The notes: generated from the sequence alone by a model not told the origin. A DNA stretch of 44,502 nt from Micractinium sp. NFX-FRZ (GCA_029339195.1 JAPTJF010000495.1:1-44502), one strand, 5' to 3'. Counted from the first letter of the stretch, positions 12,401-22,902 are shown. Numbers and translations are program-made.

Positions 12401-12876
12401 TGCCCGAGCGCTGCCAGCAGGTGGGCATCCTGGGCTGCGCACGCTTGGCGGGGGGGTGGGGTGCGGTTCAGCTACAGGGGTGTGGGGGGCGGGCGGCGGA
12501 AGGGCATCCTGGGCTGCGCACGCTTGGCCGGCAGGTGCGGGGCGGTTCAGCTACAGGGGTGTGGGGGGCGGGCGGTGGAAGCCAGAAGCCGTTTTGTGTA
12601 GCACACGTTCTTCTTGTCCTGCTGTCCCCGCTTCCCAGCCGCCTGCCCTCAGCCCACAACCCACCCATCATCCTCTCAGCGCATTCTCCTACGCCCCAGC
12701 TGCGCCCCCTCTCATCTGCACCACACCGCACCGCACCGCACCGCACTCTCCCGCTCGCCCGCCCGCAGTTTGGCGTCATCGTGGCGCTGGGCCTTGACCC
12801 CGTCAACTGGTACCGCCTCAAGCACATGGTGCCGGACCTCATCCCGCGTGGCGAGGCCGGCTGGAAGCGCTTCTGA
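479..12876 (+). CDS. Glutaredoxin-DUF4395-SLAC1/TehA anion channel-glutaredoxin fusion protein
   Basis: Predicted 1094-aa multidomain membrane protein. Exons: 479-603, 736-765, 1005-1092, 1395-1536, 1766-1855, 2013-2038, 2388-2423, 2645-2749, 3090-3198, 3476-3558, 3847-3916, 4165-4252, 4623-4743, 5086-5195, 5580-5709, 5983-6048, 6259-6346, 6558-6688, 6909-6980, 7138-7254, 7506-7590, 7927-8021, 8636-8715, 8962-9052, 9303-9395, 9664-9789, 10013-10106, 10357-10489, 10722-10813, 11179-11387, 11709-11773, 11984-12074, 12325-12420, 12769-12876. All phases agree and no stop interrupts the frame. Residues about 42-128 are a glutaredoxin (RSTCPFCIEV, C51/C54; TVPYVYINGSLVGGCD). Residues 168-330 match DUF4395, with several hydrophobic segments and its FCxGCW motif (C300/C303). 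Residues about 388-725 match the SLAC1/TehA (TDT) family: EWHHPMMNNAFAVPW, APVGNF and WMAAPAVASIAW. Residues 876-955 are a second glutaredoxin (C884/C887). Residues 956-1094 are unassigned. The family transports anions; redox control is inference. Intron 22 uses a GC donor. Start: first ATG followed directly by the open frame, giving a cytosol-like acidic N terminus. Splicing into two genes is unlikely, because the junction before the second glutaredoxin is only a 232-bp phase-2 intron. Confidence 0.85.
8001..8251 (+). repeat. Triplicated exon-22 3' end with GC splice donor
   Basis: The last 21 bp of exon 22 plus the start of its intron (8001-8037) recur almost exactly at 8112-8148 and, more diverged with a small insertion, at 8211-8251. 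The second copy preserves the exon end and the GC donor (ATGCAG then GCAAGC), so it is a potential alternative 5' splice site. A short motif (catgattttgcaggg) is also doubled at about 8040-8070. The intron sequence is built from duplicated exon edge. Confidence 0.85.
10792..10942 (+). repeat. Duplicated exon-29 3' end and donor inside the next intron
   Basis: The 27 bp at 10792-10818, which encode the end of exon 29 and include the GTGAG donor, are repeated identically at 10916-10942 in the following intron. Sequence after each copy is also partly similar (a cactgcg-ctggt motif near 10872 and 10989). This indicates a tandem duplication of about 124 bp rather than chance. Confidence 0.85.
12423..12581 (+). 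repeat. 79-bp tandem duplication in the last intron of the fusion gene
   Basis: Two adjacent units of about 79 bp (12423-12501 and 12502-12581) share the opening gggcatcctgggctgcgcac and the later ggttcagctacaggggtg. They differ by a few substitutions and small indels. They lie directly behind exon 33. Confidence 0.85.
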
Positions 12877-13724
12877 GGGAGGCAGCGGGGCTGCCACGAG
12901 AAGTGTGCAGCAAGCAGGCGTGCATGCGGACCCTGCAGGCGGCACCTCATCCCACCCACATCGCGAGGTCTCCCTGGGCGCCAGGCGCCGGCGCGGCCGC
13001 CTTTGGGAGAAGGGCCCAGCTGTTCGCCCGGACAACACGCAGGCAGGCCAGGGCCAGCAGTGCGCACAGCGGCAGACCACACTACTAGCGCACAGGTGCA
13101 CTCCCAGGCTCAGGGGCGGGCGCTGGCAGTGCACCGTGCACGTGGTCCGCACGTGGGGACCGGCTTTTCTCAACTGCTGTTGCCGTGTGGCCCCTTTGTT
13201 ACATTGTCCTTATGTTTCCACCTTCCATGTTAGTGATGCACCAGCTTCCCACGCGGCAATATATGCTATGCTTTGCCCCTGTTTCTTGCCACGCTCTGTA
13301 CCTCTGCCTTCTTCCGCACACTTACTTCCCCGACACCAGTGTGCCAGCGTCGTCGTGCCTGCATGCCCTGCTACCATGTCCCGCCTCCACCACATTGACT
13401 GCCCATCTCCCTTCTCGCATTCGCTTGCGTCTTCTTTCAGCCCGTGTGTTTGCATGCTTGGTGTGTGTGGATCGAGGCAGTCACGGTGTTTCGAGTAATG
13501 AAGGAGTAAATTGTTGAACAAAGGGGAGAAGCAGTACGAATGAAGCATCAGTGGATGGGGGGATGTGCACCAAACCTGCCAGGCTGGCCAGCCCTGGCAA
13601 GAGTTCTTGCCACCTGGGATAGCACTCAATGCACAGATGCTCAATCGGTGGACCGCGAAGTACCTGGGGAAAACTCGTGCCACCTGCGAGGTTTATTCAG
13701 GCAGGGCAGGCGAAGCCTGTGCCA
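12877..13724. other. Convergent 3' UTR interval
   Basis: This interval lies between the stop of the fusion gene (plus) and the stop of the glucosyltransferase (minus), so it should hold both 3' UTRs. No coding signal was recognised. A TGTAA motif on the minus strand (13199-13203) fits the glucosyltransferase. I found no TGTAA on the plus strand here for the fusion gene. Confidence 0.5.
13199..13203 (-). terminator. Candidate TGTAA polyadenylation signal (glucosyltransferase)
   Basis: TTACA on the plus strand reads TGTAA on the minus strand, about 520 nt beyond the stop at 13725. TGTAA is the usual chlorophyte polyadenylation signal. Confidence 0.45.
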
Positions 13725-14412
13725 TCATGCGTGCATTGTTCGTTCCACAGGCTGCCTTTCCTCAACACCCTGCGCCAGCTGCCCCGCGGCGCTCCGCCCC
13801 TGCTGCCCGCTGCCAGCGCCAGGTGGCACCAGCTGGCCAGCGCTTCCGGGCAGGGCGGCCCGAATTATGATGTCAGCGGCGTTGGCCACGCCATCCTCCC
13901 TGGCCATTTCATAAGCCAGCTCCTCCGCCGCCCGCGTGTAGCCGTCCAGCTGGCGGAGGCCACGCAGGATGCCGGCCGCCAGGCGGGCGGCGCTGAGCTG
14001 GCGCACTGCAGGCGCAGCACAGCGGGGGACAGCGGGCGCAGCAGGCGGTTGAGCGGCCAGGTTGCCAGATGCCGCATGGGGCTGCTCACACCCACATGGC
14101 ATGCAGCGCGCGTGTGTGTGGGTGCAAGACTCTGTATTGGCTGCCCACAACTCGTCCTGTCGTTTTCCCTGCCAGGGCCCCCGCCCTCTTACGGATGCCA
14201 CTCTGCTGTCACGAGCGTGTACCGCCCCTTCTCAAGCATGTTCTGCCGCGCCTTGTTCACCTGGAAAGCCCCGCGGCCCCAGCCCCCGCCGGTGCACCAG
14301 GTCGCCCCACCAGGGCTGGTCGCTGGAGGGGACGCAAGGCACCACCAGAGATGGCTTGCCTGCCGGGCAGGTGGTCCAGGCGGATGAGGCAAGGATGTGA
14401 GTGCCAAATGGT

Positions 14413-14443
<31 letters not shown>

Positions 14444-17147
14444 GGGCGGGCGGGTGGGCAGGCAGGCCAGCAGGCAGTTCACTGTCAAAGCCCGTAGGCA
14501 CCGAAGCTACAGACCCAGCACATGCAGCACAGCACAGCACAGCACAGCACAGCACAGCCTCCCCACCTCGGCCCCAGAACACGTCACCTCCCCAGTGCCC
14601 GCGCACCCCACCTGCCAGCAGCGTTGCCTGCGTGGTGCCGGCGCCGCCGTGGTGCACCACCAGCGCCACCTGGGGCAGCAGGAGCTCATGAGGCACCGGC
14701 TGCTGCAGGGTGAAGTAGGGAGGGAGCCCGCCTGCGTGCTGCCCCTCCCCCCCTGCCGCGTCCCGTGGGACTGTGCCATGGGACTCGTCACTCTGCCCCG
14801 CCTGCGCGGCAGCGGCTGGTCCCGCCCCGGCCGCCCCGCTGTGCGCGCCCTGCGTGTGGATCACAGCGCACAGCGGCAGGCGGCGCGCCGCCTGCACCAC
14901 CCCCTGCTCCATGCACCCAATCAGGCGGGCCACCTGCGGGGCAAACGAAAAAAAACGCCCGGGTACAGGTCAGGCAGGGCGAATTCCCAGTGCTCTGCTT
15001 CTGCGGCAGTCACGCGCACGTGAATTCGCCACGCGTCTGGGTGTGATGGGACGAGAGGTGAGGGAATGTGGACGCACACAGCCGTGCGCCTGACAACGCT
15101 GTCTGGCATCTTGTACTGCCTACTGACTCAAAGGCATAGTCTACGCCCCCCCGTCATCCTCTGCTCACCTCTGCCGGCTCAAACACCGTGCCCAGCATGC
15201 TGCCCAGTCCGATGTACACCACAGGCAGCTGCCGCCGAGCAGCGGCATCCAGATACCCCTGCAGTGACGCCGGCAGGCCCGCCTCGCATTCTGCCGCCCC
15301 CGCCGCTGCCGCCGCACCAGCCCCAGCAGCGGCGGCAGCAGCAGCAGCAACGCCAGGAGCAGCTGAAGAAGGTGCTTGCCGCTGGCGGCGCAGCAGCAGC
15401 GGGCCGGTGACGTGGCAGTAGGGAGGCCAGTCAGCTGGCTTCTTCACGAGGGCTGCCGACCAGACGTACAGCGTGGGCACCGGTCCACAAGACAGGTGGT
15501 GAGCCAGCTTCACACCAGGCGCGGCCGGCAGAGCTTTGCAGCAGGCAGCAGCAGTGCCGCCGCCGCCGCCGTCTGCATTGCACGTGCTGTGCCCTCTGCC
15601 TGCGCAGTACGCTGCACCGTTCTCCCGCAATCCTGCTGCTGCCCCTGCTGCTGCAGCCTGTGCTGCTGCTGCTGCCGAAATGAGCTGCGCCTCACGATCC
15701 ACGATTGCCTGTGCCCTTGGCTCGTGCAGCGTCTGGGACACCGCCTTGTCCAGGCAGGCCCACTGCAGGCGGTTGAGCCAGGCCGTGGGTGCTGTGAAGC
15801 CGGTGCCGGCCAGGGGCATGCCAAATTCTCCGGTGGCGGTGAAGGGCACTGTGTGCGCCATGATGACTTGGGTGGGCAGCCCCAACAGGGCGGGCAAGGC
15901 AGCGGCGCCGCTCATGGCAACAAAGCTGCGGGGGGAGCAGAGGGGACAGGGTGTCAGCGAAGCCAGCCGGCGGGCAGTGCACCCCAACAACAGCACTGCT
16001 GTTGCTGCTGGGTGTCGTGGGAGAGCAAGGGGCACCAGGGGCGCAGCGCCGGCACTGAAGGCACCTGCAAGCAGGGGGCTGGTTTGCGCCAAGGCTGGCC
16101 CGCTAGCGCTCTGCTGCCCAGTGCGGCGCTGGCGCCCCACGCCCCACCCTGCTGAGCATCAGCTTCCGGGATCCCTTGTACATTGCCCTGCCCTGCCCTG
16201 CCCTGCCCTGTCCTGAGCTTCCCATCACCTGCTGAGCACCACCTGCTGAGCACCAGCAGCTTCCCCAATCCCTTGACAGTGACGTCACCCTGCCCTGACC
16301 TGGTGAGCAGCAGCGCCTCTGGGCGCAGCTCCAGCAGCAGGCGGCGCGCAGCCGAGAACCAGCTCTCCAGCAGGGGGAGTCGGAAGAAGTCGCGGGTGGC
16401 TGCATCAGGCAAGGGCGGCAGTGAGGCGATGATGCAAGGCCAAAGGTGGCTGGGGATTGTGGGTGGCGGCCCTGCAAAGCGGTGCACGCAGAACTGCAGC
16501 GCAGCTGGGCAGCGCTGGCAGGCGGGGAGGGTGGGGCCGGCGGGCCTGCTGACCTTGAAAAGCGGTGAGCATTGAGGCGGTGCGCAGCGCCCGTCCCTGG
16601 GGGGATGCGTTGATGGCACGCTGCGGCGAACAGTGGGGGGGAGAGCAGGAGGCACCAGGGGTTGGGATGCCGGTGGCGGCAGCGGCTGCCGGGCGGCACA
16701 GCCTTCCTCAGAGCGCGCACACCCCACACTGCCTGATGCCTGCCTCAACTGCGCCCCCTGCTTCCACACCTGCAGGCCGCTGCCAGCGTCACTTTCTTGG
16801 TTCCCCCCAAATCGCGTATAGGGTCTAGCAGCCCGTCTCCCCTTCCCCTTCCCTACCCTGCCGGTGCACCCACCTACCTGCAGGCTGATCCCGATGTCGT
16901 CATATTCCAGCCCATGGCCGGACACAAACGGACGAAACTCTGGCGGCCCCGCCACCACCACCCGCCAGCCGCGGGCCTGCTGGAGGTGCAGGCCCAGGGC
17001 CACAAAAGGTTGCACGTCGCCGCGGGTGCCCATCACGCAGAGCACCAGGGTGGGGCAGCAGGGGGTGGCGGCGCGCGCGAGGGCGGGGGGAGGGGCAGGC
17101 GGGGAGGCACCCCCGGCCGCCTGTCGTGGGCCGCCTGGCAGCGACAT
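13725..17147 (-). CDS. Sterol 3-beta-glucosyltransferase-like protein (UGT80 / GT1 family)
   Basis: Predicted 631-aa UDP-glycosyltransferase, probably transferring glucose to a sterol or similar lipid at membranes. Exons from 5' to 3': 17147-16878, 16620-16554, 16399-16300, 15925-15169, 14933-14612, 14359-14261, 14005-13725; phases are continuous. The N-terminal Rossmann start TLVLCVMGTRGDVQPFVALG (residues 33-52) is the signature of this family. VWSAALVKKPADWPPYCHVT and VVYIGLGSML follow in exon 4. The donor-binding segment HHGGAGTTQATLLAGKPSL begins at 492, followed by SDQPWWG (518-524). Plant UGT80 members usually have FFGDQPFWG, so the residues before DQ differ here. Exon 4 carries two Ala/Gly-rich insertions, one before the VWSAALV block and one before VVYIGLGSML. 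No transit peptide or membrane segment is obvious. The first Met (17147) gives a Pro/Ala-rich 32-residue leader. The acceptor substrate is not decidable from sequence. Confidence 0.82.
14414..14470. repeat. CAGG-type microsatellite in a glucosyltransferase intron
   Basis: Tandem CAGG units shade into CGGG units between exons 5 and 6 of the minus-strand gene. Simple sequence with no spacer/repeat structure. Confidence 0.85.
14524..14558. repeat. AGCAC pentanucleotide microsatellite
   Basis: About seven tandem AGCAC units in the same glucosyltransferase intron. Confidence 0.85.
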
Positions 17148-18984
17148 TTGCTGCAGCTGCTGCGCGCCAAAGCGTGTCTCTCCGTTAGGCGGGGGGCTGC
17201 CGGCAAAAGGGCTGTCTCGGGGGCTCCGCGAACGAGGCAGCCGTCGTGGGGCGGGAAGCGCGTGCGTGGGGTTCCAGTGGGATGTTTATCCGAACAAAAT
17301 GCTTAGGTGGCTCCCAAAGACCGGTAATGCCCCCCCAGAAAGAAGCCTGCCGTGCATGCTGGGGCGGAGGGCGGCCGCCCGGGCGCCAGCCGCAGCGCCG
17401 GCGGATACGCGGGTGCCAGCTGTGGGGCATTGTGACTATCTGACTCCGGCACTTCTCAAGCAGTCAATCAACTCTTGAACATCTACTGCGCAGCTCATAC
17501 CGGGCTGTTGCGACATTCAATGGCCCACTTGCTGCCCACTTGCGCATTTCGCACCCCCGCGCAAGGCGTCAGGCCCACAGGCGCCCTCATCTCCACGCCC
17601 TGCCTCGCATTCGTGTCGTGCACCGCAAGGCCTACAAGCCCGCGCACGTGAGGCGTCATATGCTGGCATGCCGCCTTGCATGCACATGGTACTTGCACAC
17701 ATACACCGTGGTGGTCGCCCGCTTCTTGCCTGACTGATGTACCTCCCTTTGCCTGCCTCCTCCCTCGCCTACTTTCGCACAGGTGAGGCAACCCCTGTAT
17801 GGCAACTGGCTGGACGTGCACCCTCCTGAAGCCTCTGCCCACCCCTGTTGGCGGCTTGCTGGGTGAGCGCTGCCTGCTGCGCATGCTGTGGTTGTGTGGC
17901 CTGCCCGCTGCTCCTCCTCCTGGCAATGCCTTTTCCTTGGCTGGCCCGTCGTTGACAGCATTGTCAACCTGTATCCCACGCTGCAGGCTCCACTTACAGG
18001 CCCCCCCGCCGCGGCGTCGGTGCTACCGCGGTTGGTGCCGCTGCCAGCGGTGCTGGGCTGGAGGCCTCTATCACCGCCCCAGAATGAAGACAGGAGCAAC
18101 CAAACGGCTGGCAGCGCGCTCCCTGCCTAGCCAGAGGTGTGTGTTACTCCCTGCCTAGCCGGCCGGCTGCTCCTGTACTGTGCTCCTGTACTGACAAACC
18201 CCTCCTGTCCATCTTTCCAAGCACTACAATGCTTCCATGCCGCAAATTGCAAGCTGCCACCCACGGCCTGGCATGGTACAGCTCTGACCACAGTGTCTCC
18301 TCCTCCAAATTGGGAATGCAAGCTGCCACCCACGTCGTGGCATGCCCTCATTTCAACACAGCATCCCTGCCTTGGCGCACTGCTAGCTTCTGCCCATCAC
18401 AGGTCCCGAGCGGCCCGGACCATGCAACCCTTACAGCAACTGTGAACTGACAGAAGGGCGGTCAGGCGTGCTAGTGAGCCAAACCAAGCCGCACGGGGGG
18501 ATTCAATCGGGGGCGGATGAATGGGAGCTAAGGCAGCAAGTGCAGCGGGGGTGGAATGAAAGCGTAGGCGGGCGGAAGTGCTCTGCCCTTGGAAAATCAG
18601 CTGGGCCCACACTTTGGAGAGGGGCGGGGGGATGGCAATTTCGAGCGGCAACGGCGGAGGGGCACATGGGTGCACAAACAGAAAACCGGCCAGCGGTGCA
18701 AGGTGCCAACACTGTGTGCATGGCGCACGGCGCGCGCACTGGGGGGCACACAACGGCAGCAGAGGTGGGTCCGGTGTCGAGCACTTGTCCTCCGCGTCTC
18801 TGGGCCGGGCCCAGGGGCCACTGCGCGTTTTGAACCTCACCAAAGCAACGACTGCCGCCCTGATGAACCAACTCTTCACACACGCCTTCGGGCCCCGCAA
18901 GAACCAGCCACACGCCCTGGCCTCCCCTGACGCCAGCAGGCGCAAGATGCCAGCCAGCCTTCACACGTCGAGCTGGCAGTGGCT
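17148..18984. other. Intergenic region with one weak exon pair
   Basis: The interval lies upstream of the glucosyltransferase start and downstream of the sulfotransferase stop. No known protein was recognised. On the plus strand an open segment ending VHRKAYKPAH meets a donor at about 17649. An acceptor at about 17782 opens a same-phase segment beginning VRQPLYGNWLDVHPPEA, closing with a stop near 17865. This could be a small unidentified gene. A 27-bp direct repeat (gcaagctgccacccacg core) occurs near 18249 and 18318. Confidence 0.3.
18431..18435 (-). terminator. Candidate TGTAA polyadenylation signal (sulfotransferase)
   Basis: TTACA on the plus strand, about 550 nt beyond the sulfotransferase stop at 18985. 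The spacing is similar to that of the other minus-strand genes. Confidence 0.45.
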
Positions 18985-21900
18985 TCATGCATCCCGGACC
19001 TTCATGAGGTCAAAGTCCGAGTGGAAGTAGGAGCGGATGTCGTCCAAGGCTGCAGGGGGCGGGGTGGGCGGGGGTGGGGCAGGCGGGCAGGGTAGTGAGG
19101 CAAAGTGGAAGGCAAGGGTGGAGTGTGTGGCGATGGTCGTGTGGTTCAAGGCAGGGCGGCGGAGGGGAGTGGGGGCTGCCTTTGTGATGTCAACAAAAGG
19201 CAGGGCAGCAGTGGGGAGCGGGGCGCCGCACAAAAGGCTGGGGCGGCAGGGGGCCTGCCGCGCCATCCAGGCACGGGCACAGCTGCTCCTCCCGGCGGGC
19301 GAGCGCCCCGTCTTGTTTCCAGGTTTCCAAGCAGCCCTCCTCCCCCTGCCCCTCCATCTATCTATCTACCTATGGCCGAGCCGCGCTGGTGGTGTGAGGC
19401 AGGGCATTGCAGCACCCAGGCACCCCTCTTTCCACCCGCCCCCATCCTTCCTGCGCTGCCCCCCGTGCTAGCCCCCACCCCGCCCCGCCCTGCCCCGCCC
19501 ACCAGTGGTTGAGTTGCGGTAGTGCGACGCGTAGTAGCGCCACAGCTCGTCCTGCTTCCCAGCCAGCTCCTGCACCCCCAGCTGCCAGCGAGGCATCTTG
19601 CCCACCCGCAGCGGCTCCGTGCCGTTGGGCAGCCGGCTGTTGATCAGCTTCACCAGCTCCTGCAGCGGCGGGGGCAGGCGGGCAGGGCTTGCCTTCATGA
19701 GGAGCACAGGAAGGGCTTGCATTCCGTTCACATTGACTGAGCCCCAGACTTCCCGACACCGGCTGGCACCCAGCTGTTCTCCTGCCTCGCTTCCTGCGCC
19801 TCACCCCAACCCCACCTTTCCTAGGCGCATATCTCCTCTTCATTCTATATCAGGAACAGGAACAGCCCGGTTCCAGAAGAAGCACCACTCCCCCAGCCGC
19901 CCCACCTGCATGCCCCGTTGCTCAGAGAACAGTTTCCACCCCTTTCTGACCCCCACCTGCATGTCCTCGTCCAGGTGCTCCACCCTGCCCAGGAAGTCGA
20001 CCGAGGGGCGGCCCTGGTCGTCAAACAAGCACGTGCTCTGCGGCTCCAGGTGCTCCAGCAGCCAGCCAAAGCGGCGGCGGCAGCAGTTGAGCCTGCACGG
20101 GGCGGAGGGGGAGCGGCGTGGAGCAGCGAGCGTGAGCAGGACACCCAGGGCCTACGTGCCCCAGCAGCCGTTGGTAATCATGACCATTTATGGCAAGCAA
20201 AACTCAGTGGCGGGCTGTAGGGGCTGCAGGGGCTCTAGGTGCTGCAGCAGCCAGGCATCGTGGGGGATGCCGCACTGCAGCCTGCTGGGAGCGGTGCGTG
20301 TGCGGGGCCAGACGGGCGGCAGGGACAGGGGTGAGCGACAGCCCCTGACCTAAACTTTTAAACCTCATCAGGGATGGGCACGGGTGGCGCGGGTGCACGA
20401 CCGGATGATGCGGGCCCCGGTGGGCGCCTTTGTGGCTTCATCCCATTGACTTCTTTTTTTTGAAAAAAAAGGAAGAAAAAAAAGGAAAATCTCCCCCCCT
20501 CCCCCTATCCCCTGGCACTCACTCTGCCAGGCACTTGGCCCCATATCTCGACGGCATCTCTGCAAACTTGCCAAAGGTGTCGAAGCACTGCTGCTGCATG
20601 CCGTGCTTGTGGATGTGATGCCAGCTGGACAGTGCACGTGCCCAGGGGTTGCGCACAAACGAAAACACTGCGGGGGGTGAGGGGGGATGTGAGTGAAGGG
20701 GGTGAGGAATGTGGTGGACAGCGGGGGAAAGTAGGCGGGCGGGTGGGCGGGCAGGCGGGCGGCCAGGGAGGCGGTTGGGGCATGGCAGGGCCAGCACAGG
20801 TGGACAGAGAGCAAGGTAGTGGGCGGGCGACGGCAGGAACAGCGGCAGCGCCCACGCACAGGCCGCGCAGAGCAAGTCATGCAGGCGTGGAGGGCTGTGA
20901 GCTTGGCGGTGGTGGGCGAGGTGCAGCATACGCACAGCACAACAGCACAACACAGCACACACCATCCTCCAAATGCCCCCACCACCCCCACCCCTGCCGC
21001 TCCCCGACAGTCAGGCATTCCTTGCTAAACCCTGCCCCCCACCCTGCACCACACAGTACTGCCACGCGAGTTGCTGTACTGCAGGACTGCCCCTGTACCT
21101 GTGTACTCCTTGAAGTACTGCTGCAGCTTGTCCATGGCCACCACATTTTCAAAGCACACCTGCGGCGGGTCGAAGCGAGCGTCACTCAATTTAGTCATTA
21201 CGCAGTGCACCGATCTTCAATCAGCAAATATTGTGGCGCACTGACACCAGCGCAGCCAATGTGCAGCACGTCCACAACCACACCGACCTGCTTGCCCTTG
21301 CACTTGCTGGCGCACGTGTCTGGGTTGATGCTGCGGGCAGGGTCAGGAGGATGACGAGGGGCAGGTGGGGAAGGGAAGCTAGGAAGGCACGGGTACCGGC
21401 GAGGCATGCTTTGGAGGGGGTGGGCTGAGATGTGGGCCAAATGTCGGGCTGCTACGCACCCCTGCTGCACTCAAGAGCCGCATATGCGGCCGCTGGCCCA
21501 AGCAGGCGGTAGACGGCATGCCTTCCGTCCTGGAGGCCCCCACACCGTGCAGCAGTGCTAGCCCGCAACCCGCCGCCCCTGCCCAGGTAGGGTTTAAGGT
21601 TCCGCGCCCGCCACTCACGTGCAATACATGGGCAGCTCCTTCTGCCCCAGGCTGACGGTGATGGATGTGCCCGCCGTCTTGAAGTTGCGCACATACAGGA
21701 TGCGGTACTTGTGGTCAGCCCAGAAGTGGCAGGCAGGGATGGGGGACTGCAGGTTGTAGTTGCTCTGCCCCGCCGTCTTGTTGAAGCTGCGACAGCAGGG
21801 GCGGGGTTGTTGGGTGGGCTGGCTGGCGGACGAGCCAAAAGAGGCGGGCAGGAATTGCTGCCTGGGCGATAAGCAAGAGTGGGGGAGGGCAGCTAGCAGG

Positions 21901-22583
21901 CAACAGGCAGCAGGGCTAACCAGACTGCAGCGCTGGCTGCCGGACGGCAGCAGGAACACATGCGCGGGCTTCAGACCCAGCAGCAGCGGCAAACACGTGA
22001 GTGCTGCAGACACTATGCGCCGCTCTCCCACCCCCCTCTATTCACACGCCACCTTTTCCCCCGCAAACACCCCTGCCCGTCCCACTCACGTGTAAGCCTT
22101 GGCAAACCAGCGGAAGACTGCAGGCCCCATGGTGGCGGGGATACCCTCCTCCCGCACATTGGGGTTGGTGTCTGTCAGGTGGGCGTGGGCGTAGGGGAAG
22201 TTGGCTGGCATGCCGCCTTTCTCCACCCGCCCGTACAGCCCCACCGGCGCGCGGATGAGCGCCTCTATCTGCTCTTGGGTGAGCGACGTGTAGCGCGATT
22301 CGGCGTGGTAACCAGCAGCCTGTGCCGCTATCCCCGCCGCCGCCGCCGCCAGCGCCGCCGCTGCCTCCTCCCGCTGCTGCTCCGCCCCGTCGTGCGGCGT
22401 GATTATGCAGTTCTGCACATCCGAATGGTTGCGGTGCAGCAGCAGCAGGGTGGCCACCGCCGCCCAAGCCACGAGCGAGGCGATTAAGCGGGGCCGCTGC
22501 ACCACGCGGGCGGAAGAGCCGCGGGGCGGCCCCATTGCGGTGTGAAAATGTGCAGCACTGCCGTTGCCGAATGCACCCGGCAT
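18985..22583 (-). CDS. Type II membrane (Golgi-type) sulfotransferase
   Basis: Predicted 422-aa PAPS-dependent sulfotransferase, probably acting on glycans in the Golgi lumen. Exons from 5' to 3': 22583-22090, 21786-21619, 21330-21288, 21159-21099, 20667-20523, 20092-19957, 19659-19503, 19049-18985; phases are continuous. A short basic N-terminal tail is followed by one hydrophobic anchor (LIASLVAWAAVATLLLL) and an Ala-rich stem, the usual type II layout. The 5'-phosphosulfate loop is VRNFKTAGTS (197-206). The 3'-phosphate motif is FSFVRNPWARALSSW (257-271), with the expected R261 and S269. Conserved Cys residues occur in NPDTCASKCKGK. The first in-frame ATG (22583) is used; an ATG at 22535 has better start context and would remove 16 residues without affecting the anchor. 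Substrate (cell-wall polysaccharide, protein glycan or other) is unknown. The smallest exon (21288-21330) is the least certain. Confidence 0.78.
20229..20283 (-). repeat. Remnant copy of the start of sulfotransferase exon 6
   Basis: Upstream of exon 6 in the same intron, the minus strand reads LQCGIPHDAWLLQHLEPLQ after an acceptor-like CAG. Exon 6 itself starts LNCCRRRFGWLLEHLEPQ. The copy has one extra base after the acceptor and no usable donor before a stop, so it looks like a decayed duplicate exon rather than an active alternative. Confidence 0.6.
20454..20470. repeat. Perfect T8-G-A8 palindrome in a GC-rich intron
   Basis: Eight T, one G, eight A, then further A runs to about 20488, inside the sulfotransferase intron between exons 5 and 6. 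It stands out in this GC-rich window. A possible origin is a retroposed poly(A) tract, but no flanking element was recognised. Confidence 0.7.
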
Positions 22584-22897
22584 ACAAGGCTGCGCGCAGC
22601 GCCCTCAAGCTGCCAATCTATTGGCACTTCCGTCTGCTTTCTGAGCTCCTGGGCTGAGGGCCAGCGCGCAAGCTGGCTCAGACGTGCACTCAAACGTAAC
22701 CGATGGAACTGGGCGGGGCAAGATGGCAAGTGCCAGTGCTGGCGCCGCCTCCCGCCAGCTGGGCGCGCCCGTCAGGCGAGCCATCCAGCAGTGGCGGCTC
22801 GAAGGGAGATGGACTGCCTCTCGATGTACCCTGGAAAAGTTGGGCAAGATGGTTCAATCAAGGAAACTAACAACTGCTCTGCCACTACTGCAGGCCT

Positions 22898-22902
22898 TTA
22901 CA
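22898..22902 (-). terminator. Candidate TGTAA polyadenylation signal (unidentified minus gene)
   Basis: TTACA on the plus strand, about 730 bp past the exon at 23629-23738 and about 315 bp upstream of the sulfotransferase ATG. Confidence 0.3.

Noticed and set aside
14414..14558. Short tandem repeats that could be mistaken for a CRISPR-like array
   Set aside because: Units of 4-5 bp without spacers inside a eukaryotic intron; ordinary microsatellites.
20451..20488. A/T-rich tract considered as a retrotransposon poly(A) tail
   Set aside because: No target-site duplication or element body was seen on either side; recorded only as a palindrome.
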